This document shows, piece after piece, positions 42,344-50,269 of a DNA stretch of 64,000 bases (position 1 is its first letter; each line of letters starts with the position of its first letter). This stretch comes from MAG-120531 sp038125995 (GTDB lineage: Bacteria; Bacteroidota; Bacteroidia; Flavobacteriales; Flavobacteriaceae): assembly GCA_038125995.1 (NCBI GenBank), contig JAYPEX010000005.1, forward strand, positions 1 through 64,000. Direction: 5' to 3'. The notes under the pieces were generated by a model that saw only the letters and a program-made list of their open reading frames with translations, ran no database searches and was not told where the DNA came from. Made by a program: the position numbers and the translations under genes.

Positions 42344-43618
42344 ATGAGTGATTTTCAATTAGCGACGAATGCCTTACATGCAGGGCATGATGTCAATCAA
42401 ACTTCAGGAACCAGAGCCGTTCCAATATATCAAACGTCTTCTTATGTTTTTAGAGATGCTGATCATGCAGCTGATCTGTTTTCTTTAAAAGAGTTAGGAT
42501 TTATCTACACACGACTCAACAATCCAACTAATCAAATTTTACAAGAGCGATTAGCTGCTGTAGATGGAGGAATTGGAGCAGTTGTTTTTGCATCGGGAAC
42601 TGCTGCGATCAGTACAGGACTCTTGACTTTGTTAAAGTCAGGAGATCACATTATCGCTTCGAGTAGTCTCTATGGAGGAACTTATAATTTATTGAGTGTT
42701 ACTCTTCCACGATTGGGAATTACAACCACATTTGTAGATGCCAGTGATCCAACTAATTTTGAAAAGGCTGTACAAGAAAACACCAGAGCTTTCTTTGTAG
42801 AATCTCTTGGAAATCCAAAACTCGATGTATTGGACTTGGAGGCCATTGCAAAAGAAGCCCAAAAGGCAAAAGTGCCGTTCATCGTTGATAATACGGTGGC
42901 TTCACCATCACTTTTAAATCCAATTCAGTACGGAGCAAATCTTGTGATTCATTCGTTGACTAAATTTATTGGAGGTCAGGGTAATTCACTGGGTGGCGTT
43001 ATTGTAGATGCCGGAACCTTTGATTGGTCCAATGGTAAATTCCCAGAATTTACCGAGCCTTCTGCGGGTTATCACGGACTCAAATACTACGAAACCTTAG
43101 GAGCAGCCTCTTTTACTTTTAAGTTGATTTTAGAAGGCCTCAGAGATTTTGGAGGAGCCTTGAGCCCGACGAACGCCTTTCATATCATTCAAGGATTAGA
43201 AACCTTGGACGTTCGTATGCAAAAACATTCTGAGAATGCTTTGGAACTTGCAAAATGGTTAGAACAACAAGAAGAAGTCGCTTGGGTTAATTATCCTGGA
43301 TTAGAATCCAGTAAGTATCATGCATTGGCAAAAAAGTACCTTCCTAAGGGACAAAGTGGAATCGTTACCTTTGGTGCACATGGAGGATTTGAGGCTGCTA
43401 AACACATTGCAAACGAAACCAAATTATTTTCACTTCTGGCTAATATTGGAGATACCAAATCTCTCATTATTCACCCTTCGAGTACAACCCATCAACAGCT
43501 CAATGAAGAAGAACAAAAGAGTTCAGGAGTCACTACTGATTTAATTAGACTCTCCGTTGGATTGGAATCAATTGAAGATTTAAAAAAGGATTTGAGAGCC
43601 GCTTTTGATTCGTTGTAA
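42344..43618 (+). CDS. metY: O-acetylhomoserine sulfhydrylase-type PLP enzyme
   Basis: 424 residues, the standard size of MetY. Features: LATNALHAGHDVNQTSGTRAVPIYQTSSYVF at the N-terminus, FASGTAAISTGLLTLLKSGDHIIASSSLYGGTYNLL (PLP phosphate and ring), VPFIVDNTVASP, and the cofactor lysine K207 in HSLTKFIGGQGNSLGG. It closes with the SVGLESIEDLKKDL of the cystathionine gamma-synthase superfamily. It makes homocysteine (or methionine) from O-acetylhomoserine and sulfide. Single gene with a palindrome in its leader and a terminator after it. Confidence 0.92.
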   Translation: MSDFQLATNALHAGHDVNQTSGTRAVPIYQTSSYVFRDADHAADLFSLKELGFIYTRLNNPTNQILQERLAAVDGGIGAVVFASGTAAISTGLLTLLKSGDHIIASSSLYGGTYNLLSVTLPRLGITTTFVDASDPTNFEKAVQENTRAFFVESLGNPKLDVLDLEAIAKEAQKAKVPFIVDNTVASPSLLNPIQYGANLVIHSLTKFIGGQGNSLGGVIVDAGTFDWSNGKFPEFTEPSAGYHGLKYYETLGAASFTFKLILEGLRDFGGALSPTNAFHIIQGLETLDVRMQKHSENALELAKWLEQQEEVAWVNYPGLESSKYHALAKKYLPKGQSGIVTFGAHGGFEAAKHIANETKLFSLLANIGDTKSLIIHPSSTTHQQLNEEEQKSSGVTTDLIRLSVGLESIEDLKKDLRAAFDSL

Positions 43619-43637
43619 AGAGGATTTTTTAAATATG

Positions 43638-43670
43638 AAAGAGCTTGGATTGTTGTCTAGGCTCTTTTTT
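43638..43670 (+). terminator. Intrinsic terminator after metY
   Basis: AAAGAGC and GCTCTTT pair around a loop of about 17 bases, followed by a T-run. Confidence 0.65.
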
Positions 43671-43741
43671 GTTTTTACGTAACACAGGTTACACCAATAT
43701 CGTTTGGCTGATGGTATTTTTGTAGCTCAAAACAGAAGGAT

Positions 43742-44104
43742 ATGCCAACAGTACAATTGACAACAGAAAAATTCAAATCAGATATATTTGATTATACCAC
43801 TGAAAAAGAGTGGAAGTATAAAGGGAACAAACCTGCAATTATTGATTTCTACGCAGATTGGTGTGGACCCTGTAAAATGGTTGCTCCAATTTTAGAAGAA
43901 TTGAGCGATGAATTTCCAGATATTGTTATTTATAAGGTAGATACAGAAGTAGAGCAAGAACTCTCTGCTGTTTTTCAAATCAGATCCATTCCAAGTATTT
44001 TATTCATCTCTATGGATCAACAACCGATGATGCAAGCTGGAGCTTTACCAAAAAACTCATTAGAAGAAATCATTTCGAAGGAACTCCTTACAAGCGTTTC
44101 TTAG
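43742..44104 (+). CDS. Thioredoxin
   Basis: 120 residues. The active site is DWCGPCKM (C41, C44) after PAIIDFYA, and the cis-proline segment is RSIPSILFIS, followed by QAGALPKNSLEEII. It is the classical thioredoxin layout with a slightly longer, charged N-terminus (LTTEKFKSDIFDYTTEKEW). It has no signal peptide, so it is a cytosolic disulfide reductant. It stands between its own upstream spacer and a strong terminator. It could be trxA or a paralogue, so I give no symbol. Confidence 0.93.
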   Translation: MPTVQLTTEKFKSDIFDYTTEKEWKYKGNKPAIIDFYADWCGPCKMVAPILEELSDEFPDIVIYKVDTEVEQELSAVFQIRSIPSILFISMDQQPMMQAGALPKNSLEEIISKELLTSVS

Positions 44105-44127
44105 AAATGTTCTAAAAAATTGAATTT

Positions 44128-44159
44128 AAAGGCTGTACTAACTAGTACAGCTTTTTTTA
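44128..44159 (+). terminator. Intrinsic terminator after thioredoxin
   Basis: GGCTGTACT pairs with AGTACAGC(T) around AACT, followed by seven T. It reaches into the stop of the convergent acetyltransferase gene. Confidence 0.8.
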
Positions 44160-44645
44160 TATGCCAACCACATTACTTCTTCGTTCCAAAAGGAGATTGT
44201 CTTTCCAGACTCCGTTCAGCTTTCCGATTTTTTCTCGATATCCAATAATTCTAAATCCACATTTCTCATGTAAGGCAATACTGGCTTTATTGGCTTTCAT
44301 GATACCGCATTGAAGGGTCCAGATCCCATTGGCTTCACTAATTTCAATAAGTTTTTTGAGTAATTGAGTTCCTACTCCTTTTCCTTGAGCAGAAGCAGCG
44401 ACGTAAATGGAATTTTCAGCAACTCCTCCATAGACACAGCGATCGGATACTTTAGCTAAAGAAGCCCAGCCTACAACCCGATCATTCTCAACAGCTAAGA
44501 TTCTTCCAAAGGGCAGATGTGCCTTATCCCAGTCATCATATGATGGTGCTGAGGTTTCAAAAGTAGCCCTACCGGTAGCGATACCTTCGAGGTAGATTTG
44601 AGCAAGCTGAGGATAGGATTCTTTTGTCAGGCTTAAAAATTCCAT
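44157..44645 (-). CDS. ArsN-like (phosphinothricin-type) acetyltransferase
   Basis: 162 residues from the ATG at 44645, one base beyond the stop of DUF6428; the reading frame opens a little earlier (44672) inside that gene. The pattern is that of the Pat/ArsN branch of GNAT: YLEGIATGRATFETSAPSYDDWDKAHLPFGRILAVE, VVGWASLAKVS, YVAASAQGKGVGTQLLKKLIEISEANGIWTLQCGIMKANKASIALHEKCGFRIIGYREKIG. ArsN1 acetylates arsinothricin and Pat acetylates phosphinothricin. The link to DUF6428, an ars-operon protein, favours the arsenic-related role. The terminal ERRSN is unremarkable. Confidence 0.8.
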   Translation of the reverse strand: MEFLSLTKESYPQLAQIYLEGIATGRATFETSAPSYDDWDKAHLPFGRILAVENDRVVGWASLAKVSDRCVYGGVAENSIYVAASAQGKGVGTQLLKKLIEISEANGIWTLQCGIMKANKASIALHEKCGFRIIGYREKIGKLNGVWKDNLLLERRSNVVGI

Positions 44646-44646
44646 A

Positions 44647-45111
44647 TTAGCAACATCCACTACCAGGTTCACAACAAGAGGATTGGAGTTCTGTTAGTTT
44701 TACTTTTGGTTTTTGAATATCAATGCCACAATGGTCTTTGGCTAAACAATCCGTTTGGGTCGGCATTAAAACAAAGGCCTCTCCTTCAAATACAAGGTCG
44801 TATTTACTGATCGTTTTCGACTGATATTCTACTTCTATTTCAGCATCTTTTAATTCTAAAGTTTTTTCAGATAACTCAATAATGTGCACTAATTTTTCAG
44901 GAGCTAATCGATGGTCCTGATCGTCGGAATACCACAGTTGAAAATTGATTTTTTCCTCCCTGCGTATCGTTCCACCACAATCGATAAATTGCTTGTCAAC
45001 CCATCCAATTTCAGTAACGTGAAAATGCTTGGGAACTATGCTTCCATCCCAAAGTTTAAATTGTAAAAAATCAACGGTTTTTAAGTACTGCTTTAATTCA
45101 GATAATTTCAT
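44647..45111 (-). CDS. DUF6428 family protein (ars-operon associated)
   Basis: 154 residues that match DUF6428: LKQYLKTVDFLQFKLWDGSIVPKHFHVTEIGWVDKQFIDCGGTIRREEKINFQLWYSDDQDHRLAPEKLVHIIELSEKTL. The tail is cysteine-rich (TDCLAKDHCGI and ELQSSCCEPGSGCC), which could bind a thiophilic metal or metalloid. In other flavobacteria the family sits in ars operons beside arsR and arsC. Here only the downstream ArsN-like gene remains, with an ArsR-type palindrome upstream (45123). Molecular function not known. Confidence 0.85.
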   Translation of the reverse strand: MKLSELKQYLKTVDFLQFKLWDGSIVPKHFHVTEIGWVDKQFIDCGGTIRREEKINFQLWYSDDQDHRLAPEKLVHIIELSEKTLELKDAEIEVEYQSKTISKYDLVFEGEAFVLMPTQTDCLAKDHCGIDIQKPKVKLTELQSSCCEPGSGCC

Positions 45112-45122
45112 GACAATATATT

Positions 45123-45140
45123 TATCGCAATATTACGATA
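45123..45140. promoter_or_regulatory. ArsR-type palindromic operator
   Basis: TATCGCAATATTACGATA has arms TATCG and CGATA around CAATATTA, with longer AT-rich flanks continuing the symmetry. The ATCGnnATATTnCGAT form is typical of ArsR-SmtB sites. It lies 12-29 bases upstream of the DUF6428 ATG, where it would block transcription. No arsR gene is in the window. Confidence 0.6.
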
Positions 45141-45167
45141 TATAAATTAATCAAAGTTCATTTTTTA

Positions 45168-46844
45168 TTATTTATTGTCAAAAAGCTGTTCTAATATTTT
45201 TTCGGTGATTAAGTAGGTAGGCTTAACACCCGTGTTTCCAAGTCCTCCAGAAGCTAAGGTGCTTCCAGTTTCCAATGGGTTATCCGAAGCATAATAAGCA
45301 TAGCGAACGAGGATATCTGATTTGATATTTCCTCGAATCTTCGAAGCTGCTTGAATTGCTTTTTGATAGTGTACTCCCTCCATTTCTAAACCGATTACAT
45401 TCCAGGAGGAATGCTTAAAATAGCTCAATAATTCTTTGTTTTGAAGAGAGGTACCCAGTACAGAAATCATGGTTCCTTCACGAACTCCCAACCCGCTATT
45501 TGAAAAATCACTAGCCTTTAATTGGTTGTCAATGGGGTAGTTGTCTGCAGTTCCTTCGAAAATATGAGCATTTGGAATCATCAAATCTCCTTTTTTGCCC
45601 TCTAAGATCCCGGCCTTACCCATAATCGATATGGATTGCATATTTAAATAGTGCGCATTATTGTTGAGTTGAATGGGCTTTAAAAACTCATCGATGGTTT
45701 CAAAAGCTTGTTCTCCAAAAGCGTAATCCATCACGATGAGTACGGGTGCTTTTTGTCGATCTTCAGGGCTGTAAAAGCTACAAGCTTCCTCATTGCAATA
45801 GGCCATATCGAAAATTTGAACATCGATATTGGTTCCTGATTGATCTGCCAGATAGTTCATTCCATTTTTTTGAGCATAGTTGAGGACTTTCGTTCTCAAG
45901 TGCTCGTTTTGTGGTTCACTCAAAGCTTGATAGATGCTTAAATTTGGCTTTTTATCAAATTCACTTACAAGAGCTTTTGGAGCAAAAAGGGCGTTCATAA
46001 CCGAATGCATATTGGCACTTATTAGATGGATTGGTCGACTTATAAGTTCTTTTTTTATGAGGACTTCTTTGATGTCATTAGCCCATTTTTCACCGTAAAT
46101 ATGATGTCCAAGACGTTCTCTAAGTAAAGGGCTGAAACGAATGACTCTTGAATTGGAATTGAGCTTTTCATCTAAAGCCAATTTCCCCATCCCATAGATG
46201 ATATCAATAAACTTATGAGGTTCTTGTTTTGTGGCAAAATGACGATGTGCTTCTTCTACTTCAATATAGGTTCTTCCCATTAAACTCGCTAAGTGAATCA
46301 GCGTATTTTCCAGTTCCGTTTGATTGAGTTTCTTTTTAGATACCGCTGCTACAATTTTAATCCAATCTCTATTTAATGACTTGCTCTCACCAGTGTAGAT
46401 CCTTTTCAATAGTTTGTCCGCTTCTATATATAAAAAGGTCAAATGCGTTAAAATATCGTAGATGTCTGACCTGCCGCGAGTGATTTCAATATTCATTTGT
46501 TCAGGATCAATACGATAACAGTTCCTTCTTCTTTTGGCAGGAATGATCACTTTAAAGTGTGTCTTACTAAATCCTTCATCTGAAGTTAGATTGATATGAT
46601 TGCAGTGATGAATGCCCTCAGGAAGGCGATCGAGGATGTATTTGAGTCCATCAATTTCATTTTTTTCATCTGTAATACTTCCGTAAATCTCAGGAGAAAG
46701 TTCCAAGAGTGTAGTTCGCAATCCTTCCCCTGAATTACCCATAGGTTTGTAAAAACCTCTATTGATTAAATACTGCATGGAGATGTAAAGCCTTTTAATC
46801 GCATTGGTAGAATTGCGAGCTTTATTTTTGTCGAATACATTCAT
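45168..46844 (-). CDS. DUF6909 family protein with nucleoside-phosphorylase-like end
   Basis: 558 residues. The N-terminal half (IKRLYISMQYLINRGFYKPMGNSGEGLRTTLLELSPEIYGSI, then YDILTHLTFLYIEADKLLKRIY, then MGRTYIEVEEAHRHF) matches DUF6909 proteins, seen almost only in Bacteroidota. The C-terminal half (AMNALFAPKA, VIGLEMEGVHYQKAIQAASKIRGN) recalls the nucleoside phosphorylase/AMP nucleosidase fold with its characteristic M-E-G before the ribose pocket. Substrate unknown. I infer a nucleotide- or nucleoside-cleaving role at best. No signal peptide. Single gene, convergent in order with nothing downstream but the ars pair. Confidence 0.7.
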   Translation of the reverse strand: MNVFDKNKARNSTNAIKRLYISMQYLINRGFYKPMGNSGEGLRTTLLELSPEIYGSITDEKNEIDGLKYILDRLPEGIHHCNHINLTSDEGFSKTHFKVIIPAKRRRNCYRIDPEQMNIEITRGRSDIYDILTHLTFLYIEADKLLKRIYTGESKSLNRDWIKIVAAVSKKKLNQTELENTLIHLASLMGRTYIEVEEAHRHFATKQEPHKFIDIIYGMGKLALDEKLNSNSRVIRFSPLLRERLGHHIYGEKWANDIKEVLIKKELISRPIHLISANMHSVMNALFAPKALVSEFDKKPNLSIYQALSEPQNEHLRTKVLNYAQKNGMNYLADQSGTNIDVQIFDMAYCNEEACSFYSPEDRQKAPVLIVMDYAFGEQAFETIDEFLKPIQLNNNAHYLNMQSISIMGKAGILEGKKGDLMIPNAHIFEGTADNYPIDNQLKASDFSNSGLGVREGTMISVLGTSLQNKELLSYFKHSSWNVIGLEMEGVHYQKAIQAASKIRGNIKSDILVRYAYYASDNPLETGSTLASGGLGNTGVKPTYLITEKILEQLFDNK

Positions 46845-47029
46845 AGTTGAGAGTTTGCTACCTCTAATTTATGAATTAATCCAATCTCAAGTGTCTTTTT
46901 ATTAGAAGAGTGTTAAAAAAATCTTTGTAATATCGATCTTTCAGAAGTAAGTTCAGTCAGCCTAAAAAATTCGAAATCTTTTAATATCTTTAAAAGTGTC
47001 ATAAATGTTAATCAAATTGTCATGGTCTT

Positions 47030-47812
47030 ATGTCAAAATTAAATATTGCCTTAGTACAAATATCCTTGGTTTGGCATAATCCACCTGAAAACAGAAACTT
47101 GATCAAATCAAAGTTGGATGCTTTTTTTCAAACCAACAAGCATTTTGATTTAGTGGTGCTACCTGAAACTTTTACCACTGGATTTACAATGACTCCACAA
47201 GCGATAGATTATACTGAGGCTGGACTGACAATCTCATGGATGCAATACCTAGCGCGCATGTACCATACTGCCATATGTGGGAGTATTGTAGTAAAGGAAG
47301 GAACTACTTACTTTAACCGTTTTTATTTTGTACATCCAGACACGAAAGTAGAACACTGCGATAAACACCATACTTTTACTCCTGCTGGTGAATCCAATGC
47401 ATATGGTCAAGGACATGAACGAAAGTTGATTCACTATAAAGGATTTGTTATTCGACCCCTCATTTGTTATGATTTGAGGTTCCCAGTATGGAGTCGAAAC
47501 GATCAAGATTATGACCTTTTGCTTTATGTAGCCAATTGGCCAAGTCCTAGAATAGGAGCATGGGATACCCTTTTAAGAGCTCGTGCAATTGAGAATATTT
47601 CTTATTGTATTGGTGTGAATCGATTGGGAGACGATCCTAACGGTAACTTTTATCCTGGACATTCTTCACTATACGACCCTCTGGGAAATCAATTGTTGTT
47701 TTCAAAAGATGATGGAATAAGTGTCGGAACCATCGATTGGGAATTGATCACATCGACACGTTCAAAACTCAACTTCTTGGCTGATCGAGACCGCTTTCAA
47801 ATTGACAATTAG
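47030..47812 (+). CDS. Nitrilase-family omega-amidase-like hydrolase
   Basis: 260 residues with the catalytic triad E46 (VVLPETFTTGF), K112 (HCDKHHTF) and C146 (PLICYDLRFPVWSRN). The 'PETFTTGFtM' opening and the LICYDLRFP cysteine loop place it with omega-amidases/YafV-type enzymes, which hydrolyse 2-oxoglutaramate and 2-oxosuccinamate to their keto acids. This repairs side products of transamination or of methionine salvage. Cytosolic. Its stop overlaps that of the convergent Ig-like lipoprotein gene by four bases. Confidence 0.88.
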   Translation: MSKLNIALVQISLVWHNPPENRNLIKSKLDAFFQTNKHFDLVVLPETFTTGFTMTPQAIDYTEAGLTISWMQYLARMYHTAICGSIVVKEGTTYFNRFYFVHPDTKVEHCDKHHTFTPAGESNAYGQGHERKLIHYKGFVIRPLICYDLRFPVWSRNDQDYDLLLYVANWPSPRIGAWDTLLRARAIENISYCIGVNRLGDDPNGNFYPGHSSLYDPLGNQLLFSKDDGISVGTIDWELITSTRSKLNFLADRDRFQIDN

Positions 47813-49419
47813 AAGGGTATAATAAGGTCTTGCTGAATATCCCAATTAGAACGAACATCAATGAGGTCACTGTGATAGTGGATTGATTCAGCTTTTTGTT
47901 TTTTAAGTAAGGATCCTGGATCCCACACTTCGTTGCTGTTGGAATCCAACACTACTCTTAGATAGTATTTTTGAGGCTCTAGATGTTTAAAAGACAAGCG
48001 GTTTTCTGCTGGGTGTACGATTCTTCTTTGAACTGTTAATTTTTCATCCAAGAGTTCAATGATGATGGGGTCTTGTGTGATTCTGCTTATTGATACGTTC
48101 AAGGTTCCGTAATAGGTTGATTTTTTAACGGATAGATTGTAGCGGATACTATCGTTGGTGTGCTCATAGAAATCCTCCAAGGCACCAGGCATTAAATAGA
48201 TGAAGTAAGAATTCTCTAATTGTTTTTCAAAATCGAAGACTAGTTGATTCTTAATACTGTCAAGACTGACATTAAAAGGGGTGTTGATGGTATCTTTATC
48301 AATAACAGAAATTTTAGAAGTGTCTATTTTTTCAATCGGGGTATTGGCTTCTATTAGAAAGGGATCTATTAAATCTTTGTTTTTATAAGGAAGAGATTTG
48401 ATCACAAGAGAGTCAGAATCCAAGGTTCTGATTTTAATAGTGAGGGTATCTAAAAATCCAGAAGTTCTCTCTTCAACTTTAAGGACTAAAGAGTCAACTT
48501 TGAGATTTTTAAACCAGTAGTTGAGACTGTCTTTTTCTCCGTCTCTTAGTAGTCTAAATTGAGCCTCTTTATTGTGTTCATTTAGTGGAGTGATTTTTAA
48601 ATCTTTTGGAGTTCCAAAAAATCCGAGTTGTATTCTATTATTGGTTTCAAGTTTTGGAAAAGCTATTGAAAAATCTGGATTTTCATAAAAGGTTTTTAGG
48701 CTCACCACAGAGTCTTTAGGGAGTTCCACAGCTCGATCCAAAAACCCAATCTGATCCACTATGGGGTCGAATAAGTTGTTGTTGTTATTGTCTTTGAGAG
48801 CAAAAACTTCATAGGTGCCTTCTCTGAGATTTTTGAGTTCAAAGACCTTGAGACTGTCCATTGTTGAGGTGATGTAAGATGGAGGTCTTTTGTAGACAGC
48901 TGAATCCGTATACGTACTGTCTCTTCTATACAGCATGACACTGATAAAGGATTCAGGCTCTGGCATAAAGGCGTCTTTTACCGTTCCTTTTAAACTCAAA
49001 GAATCGAGAACACTTCCTGTTGAAAAAACATATCTAAAGAATGAAAGCGGATTCCCTTCGTTGTAATCTTCAATACTATGTCCAAAATTAAACGCATAGG
49101 TGGTATTGTCTTGAAGGGTATCTGCGATAATGACTTCAATAACCTTGGATGCTCGAAGCGATGGGGAGAATTCTACTGGGTATTTTAAGGGTGGTGAAAC
49201 AATCAGTTGTTGGTCGATATTTTTGAGTTGTACGTATTCGTCAAAATACAACTTAAATGATTGACCTTTAAATTCAACGGATTCATTGACAGGATCTGCT
49301 TTTATAAGCACAGGAGCAGCCTCGTCTCTAGGACCTCCACTAGGTCTTCCTCTACGAGCACATTGAATTGTAGTGAGAGCTATTAGAAGGATGAATATAC
49401 TGCTTAGAAATCGTTGCAT
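47809..49419 (-). CDS. Ig-like domain lipoprotein
   Basis: 536 residues from the ATG at 49419; the frame opens at 49431. A signal and lipobox (SSIFILLIALTTIQC) is followed by a basic, glycine-rich region ARRGRPSGGPRDEAAPVLIKADPVNESVEFKGQSFKLYFDEYVQLKN, the Big_5-type Ig-like domain common in flavobacterial surface lipoproteins. It then has several beta-rich repeats including SLKGTVKDAFMPEPESFISVMLYRRDSTYTD and EGTYEVFALKDNNNNNLFDP, which look like carboxypeptidase-regulatory/SpaA-like modules. Role unknown; often conserved next to core genes such as comF. It is 45 bases downstream of comF in the same direction. Confidence 0.75.
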   Translation of the reverse strand: MQRFLSSIFILLIALTTIQCARRGRPSGGPRDEAAPVLIKADPVNESVEFKGQSFKLYFDEYVQLKNIDQQLIVSPPLKYPVEFSPSLRASKVIEVIIADTLQDNTTYAFNFGHSIEDYNEGNPLSFFRYVFSTGSVLDSLSLKGTVKDAFMPEPESFISVMLYRRDSTYTDSAVYKRPPSYITSTMDSLKVFELKNLREGTYEVFALKDNNNNNLFDPIVDQIGFLDRAVELPKDSVVSLKTFYENPDFSIAFPKLETNNRIQLGFFGTPKDLKITPLNEHNKEAQFRLLRDGEKDSLNYWFKNLKVDSLVLKVEERTSGFLDTLTIKIRTLDSDSLVIKSLPYKNKDLIDPFLIEANTPIEKIDTSKISVIDKDTINTPFNVSLDSIKNQLVFDFEKQLENSYFIYLMPGALEDFYEHTNDSIRYNLSVKKSTYYGTLNVSISRITQDPIIIELLDEKLTVQRRIVHPAENRLSFKHLEPQKYYLRVVLDSNSNEVWDPGSLLKKQKAESIHYHSDLIDVRSNWDIQQDLIIPF

Positions 49420-49464
49420 CATAGAAGGCAAAGTTACACAAAAACCGATTCTTATAACAGGGAT

Positions 49465-50151
49465 TTAAACAATTCGGGATCGATAGCCAATACTCAATAA
49501 AAAGATCTTTGATGGGTAACGATTTAAGATGGCATTGGCGCAATGGGACATGGTGCTTCCTGTTGTGATTAAATCATCGACAATCAAAATAGTTTGATCA
49601 CTTAAATCAACTGTTGTTTTTAATTCAAATGGATTGTTTTCAAAACCGCGGTTGACTCTTGATTTATGAGTCTGGGAATCTCGATAATTGACTCTCTTTA
49701 AGAGTTGAGGAGCATAGTTCCAATTCATTAATTTTGAAAGTCGCTTACAAAATAGGTGGAGTTGATTGTATCCCCTTTGGTATTTTTTTCTCCAATGAAG
49801 AGGTACAGGCACGAGATAATCAATAGTTGTTAAACAAGAATCTTGTTTTAAAACAGCAGCAGTCCAGTTCGCAAAAAAAACGTCGAGTTGTTGTTGATCC
49901 CGGTACTTTAATTGATGTAAGAGTGCTTTTAGTATACCGGCTTGATCAAAGTAGAACAGTGCAGAGGCTTTGGCAAAAGAGGTTTTGCCGTAAAAACTTC
50001 GATCGCATTCATTTTCAATACAATAATTAAAGTGAGTAACGGATAATTGATGTCTACAAGAAGTGCATAGCAACTTTTCGCCAAAGGTCAAATGACCTTG
50101 ACAAGCATTACAGCATCTGGGAATTACAATATCGATAATAGATTTAAACAC
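49465..50151 (-). CDS. comF: ComF-family phosphoribosyltransferase-like protein
   Basis: 228 residues. An N-terminal zinc-ribbon (C13, C14, C17, C29, C32 in RCCNACQGHL...LLCTSCRH) precedes the ComF core LLHQLKYRDQQQLDVFFANW, PVPLHWRKKYQRGYNQ and the PRPP-binding TILIVDDLITTGSTM. ComF takes part in DNA uptake and transformation in competent bacteria; in Bacteroidota its role is not established. It is divergent from glyS with a short spacer. Confidence 0.88.
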   Translation of the reverse strand: MFKSIIDIVIPRCCNACQGHLTFGEKLLCTSCRHQLSVTHFNYCIENECDRSFYGKTSFAKASALFYFDQAGILKALLHQLKYRDQQQLDVFFANWTAAVLKQDSCLTTIDYLVPVPLHWRKKYQRGYNQLHLFCKRLSKLMNWNYAPQLLKRVNYRDSQTHKSRVNRGFENNPFELKTTVDLSDQTILIVDDLITTGSTMSHCANAILNRYPSKIFLLSIGYRSRIV

Positions 50152-50256
50152 AATGATATAAAGCTAGGACTATTCGGTGTTCTAAATTGGATTATGAGGA
50201 CGAATGACAGTGTCATCATTTCACAATTTTTAATTTTTAATTTGCAAATAGTACTT

Positions 50257-50264
50257 TACCTTTG
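50257..50264 (+). promoter_or_regulatory. -7 box of glyS
   Basis: TACCTTTG fits TAnnTTTG and ends five bases before the ATG at 50270, so the transcript would be leaderless or nearly so. A TTTG at 50241-50244 is too close to serve as a normal -33 box. Confidence 0.45.
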
Positions 50265-50269
50265 CCCCT

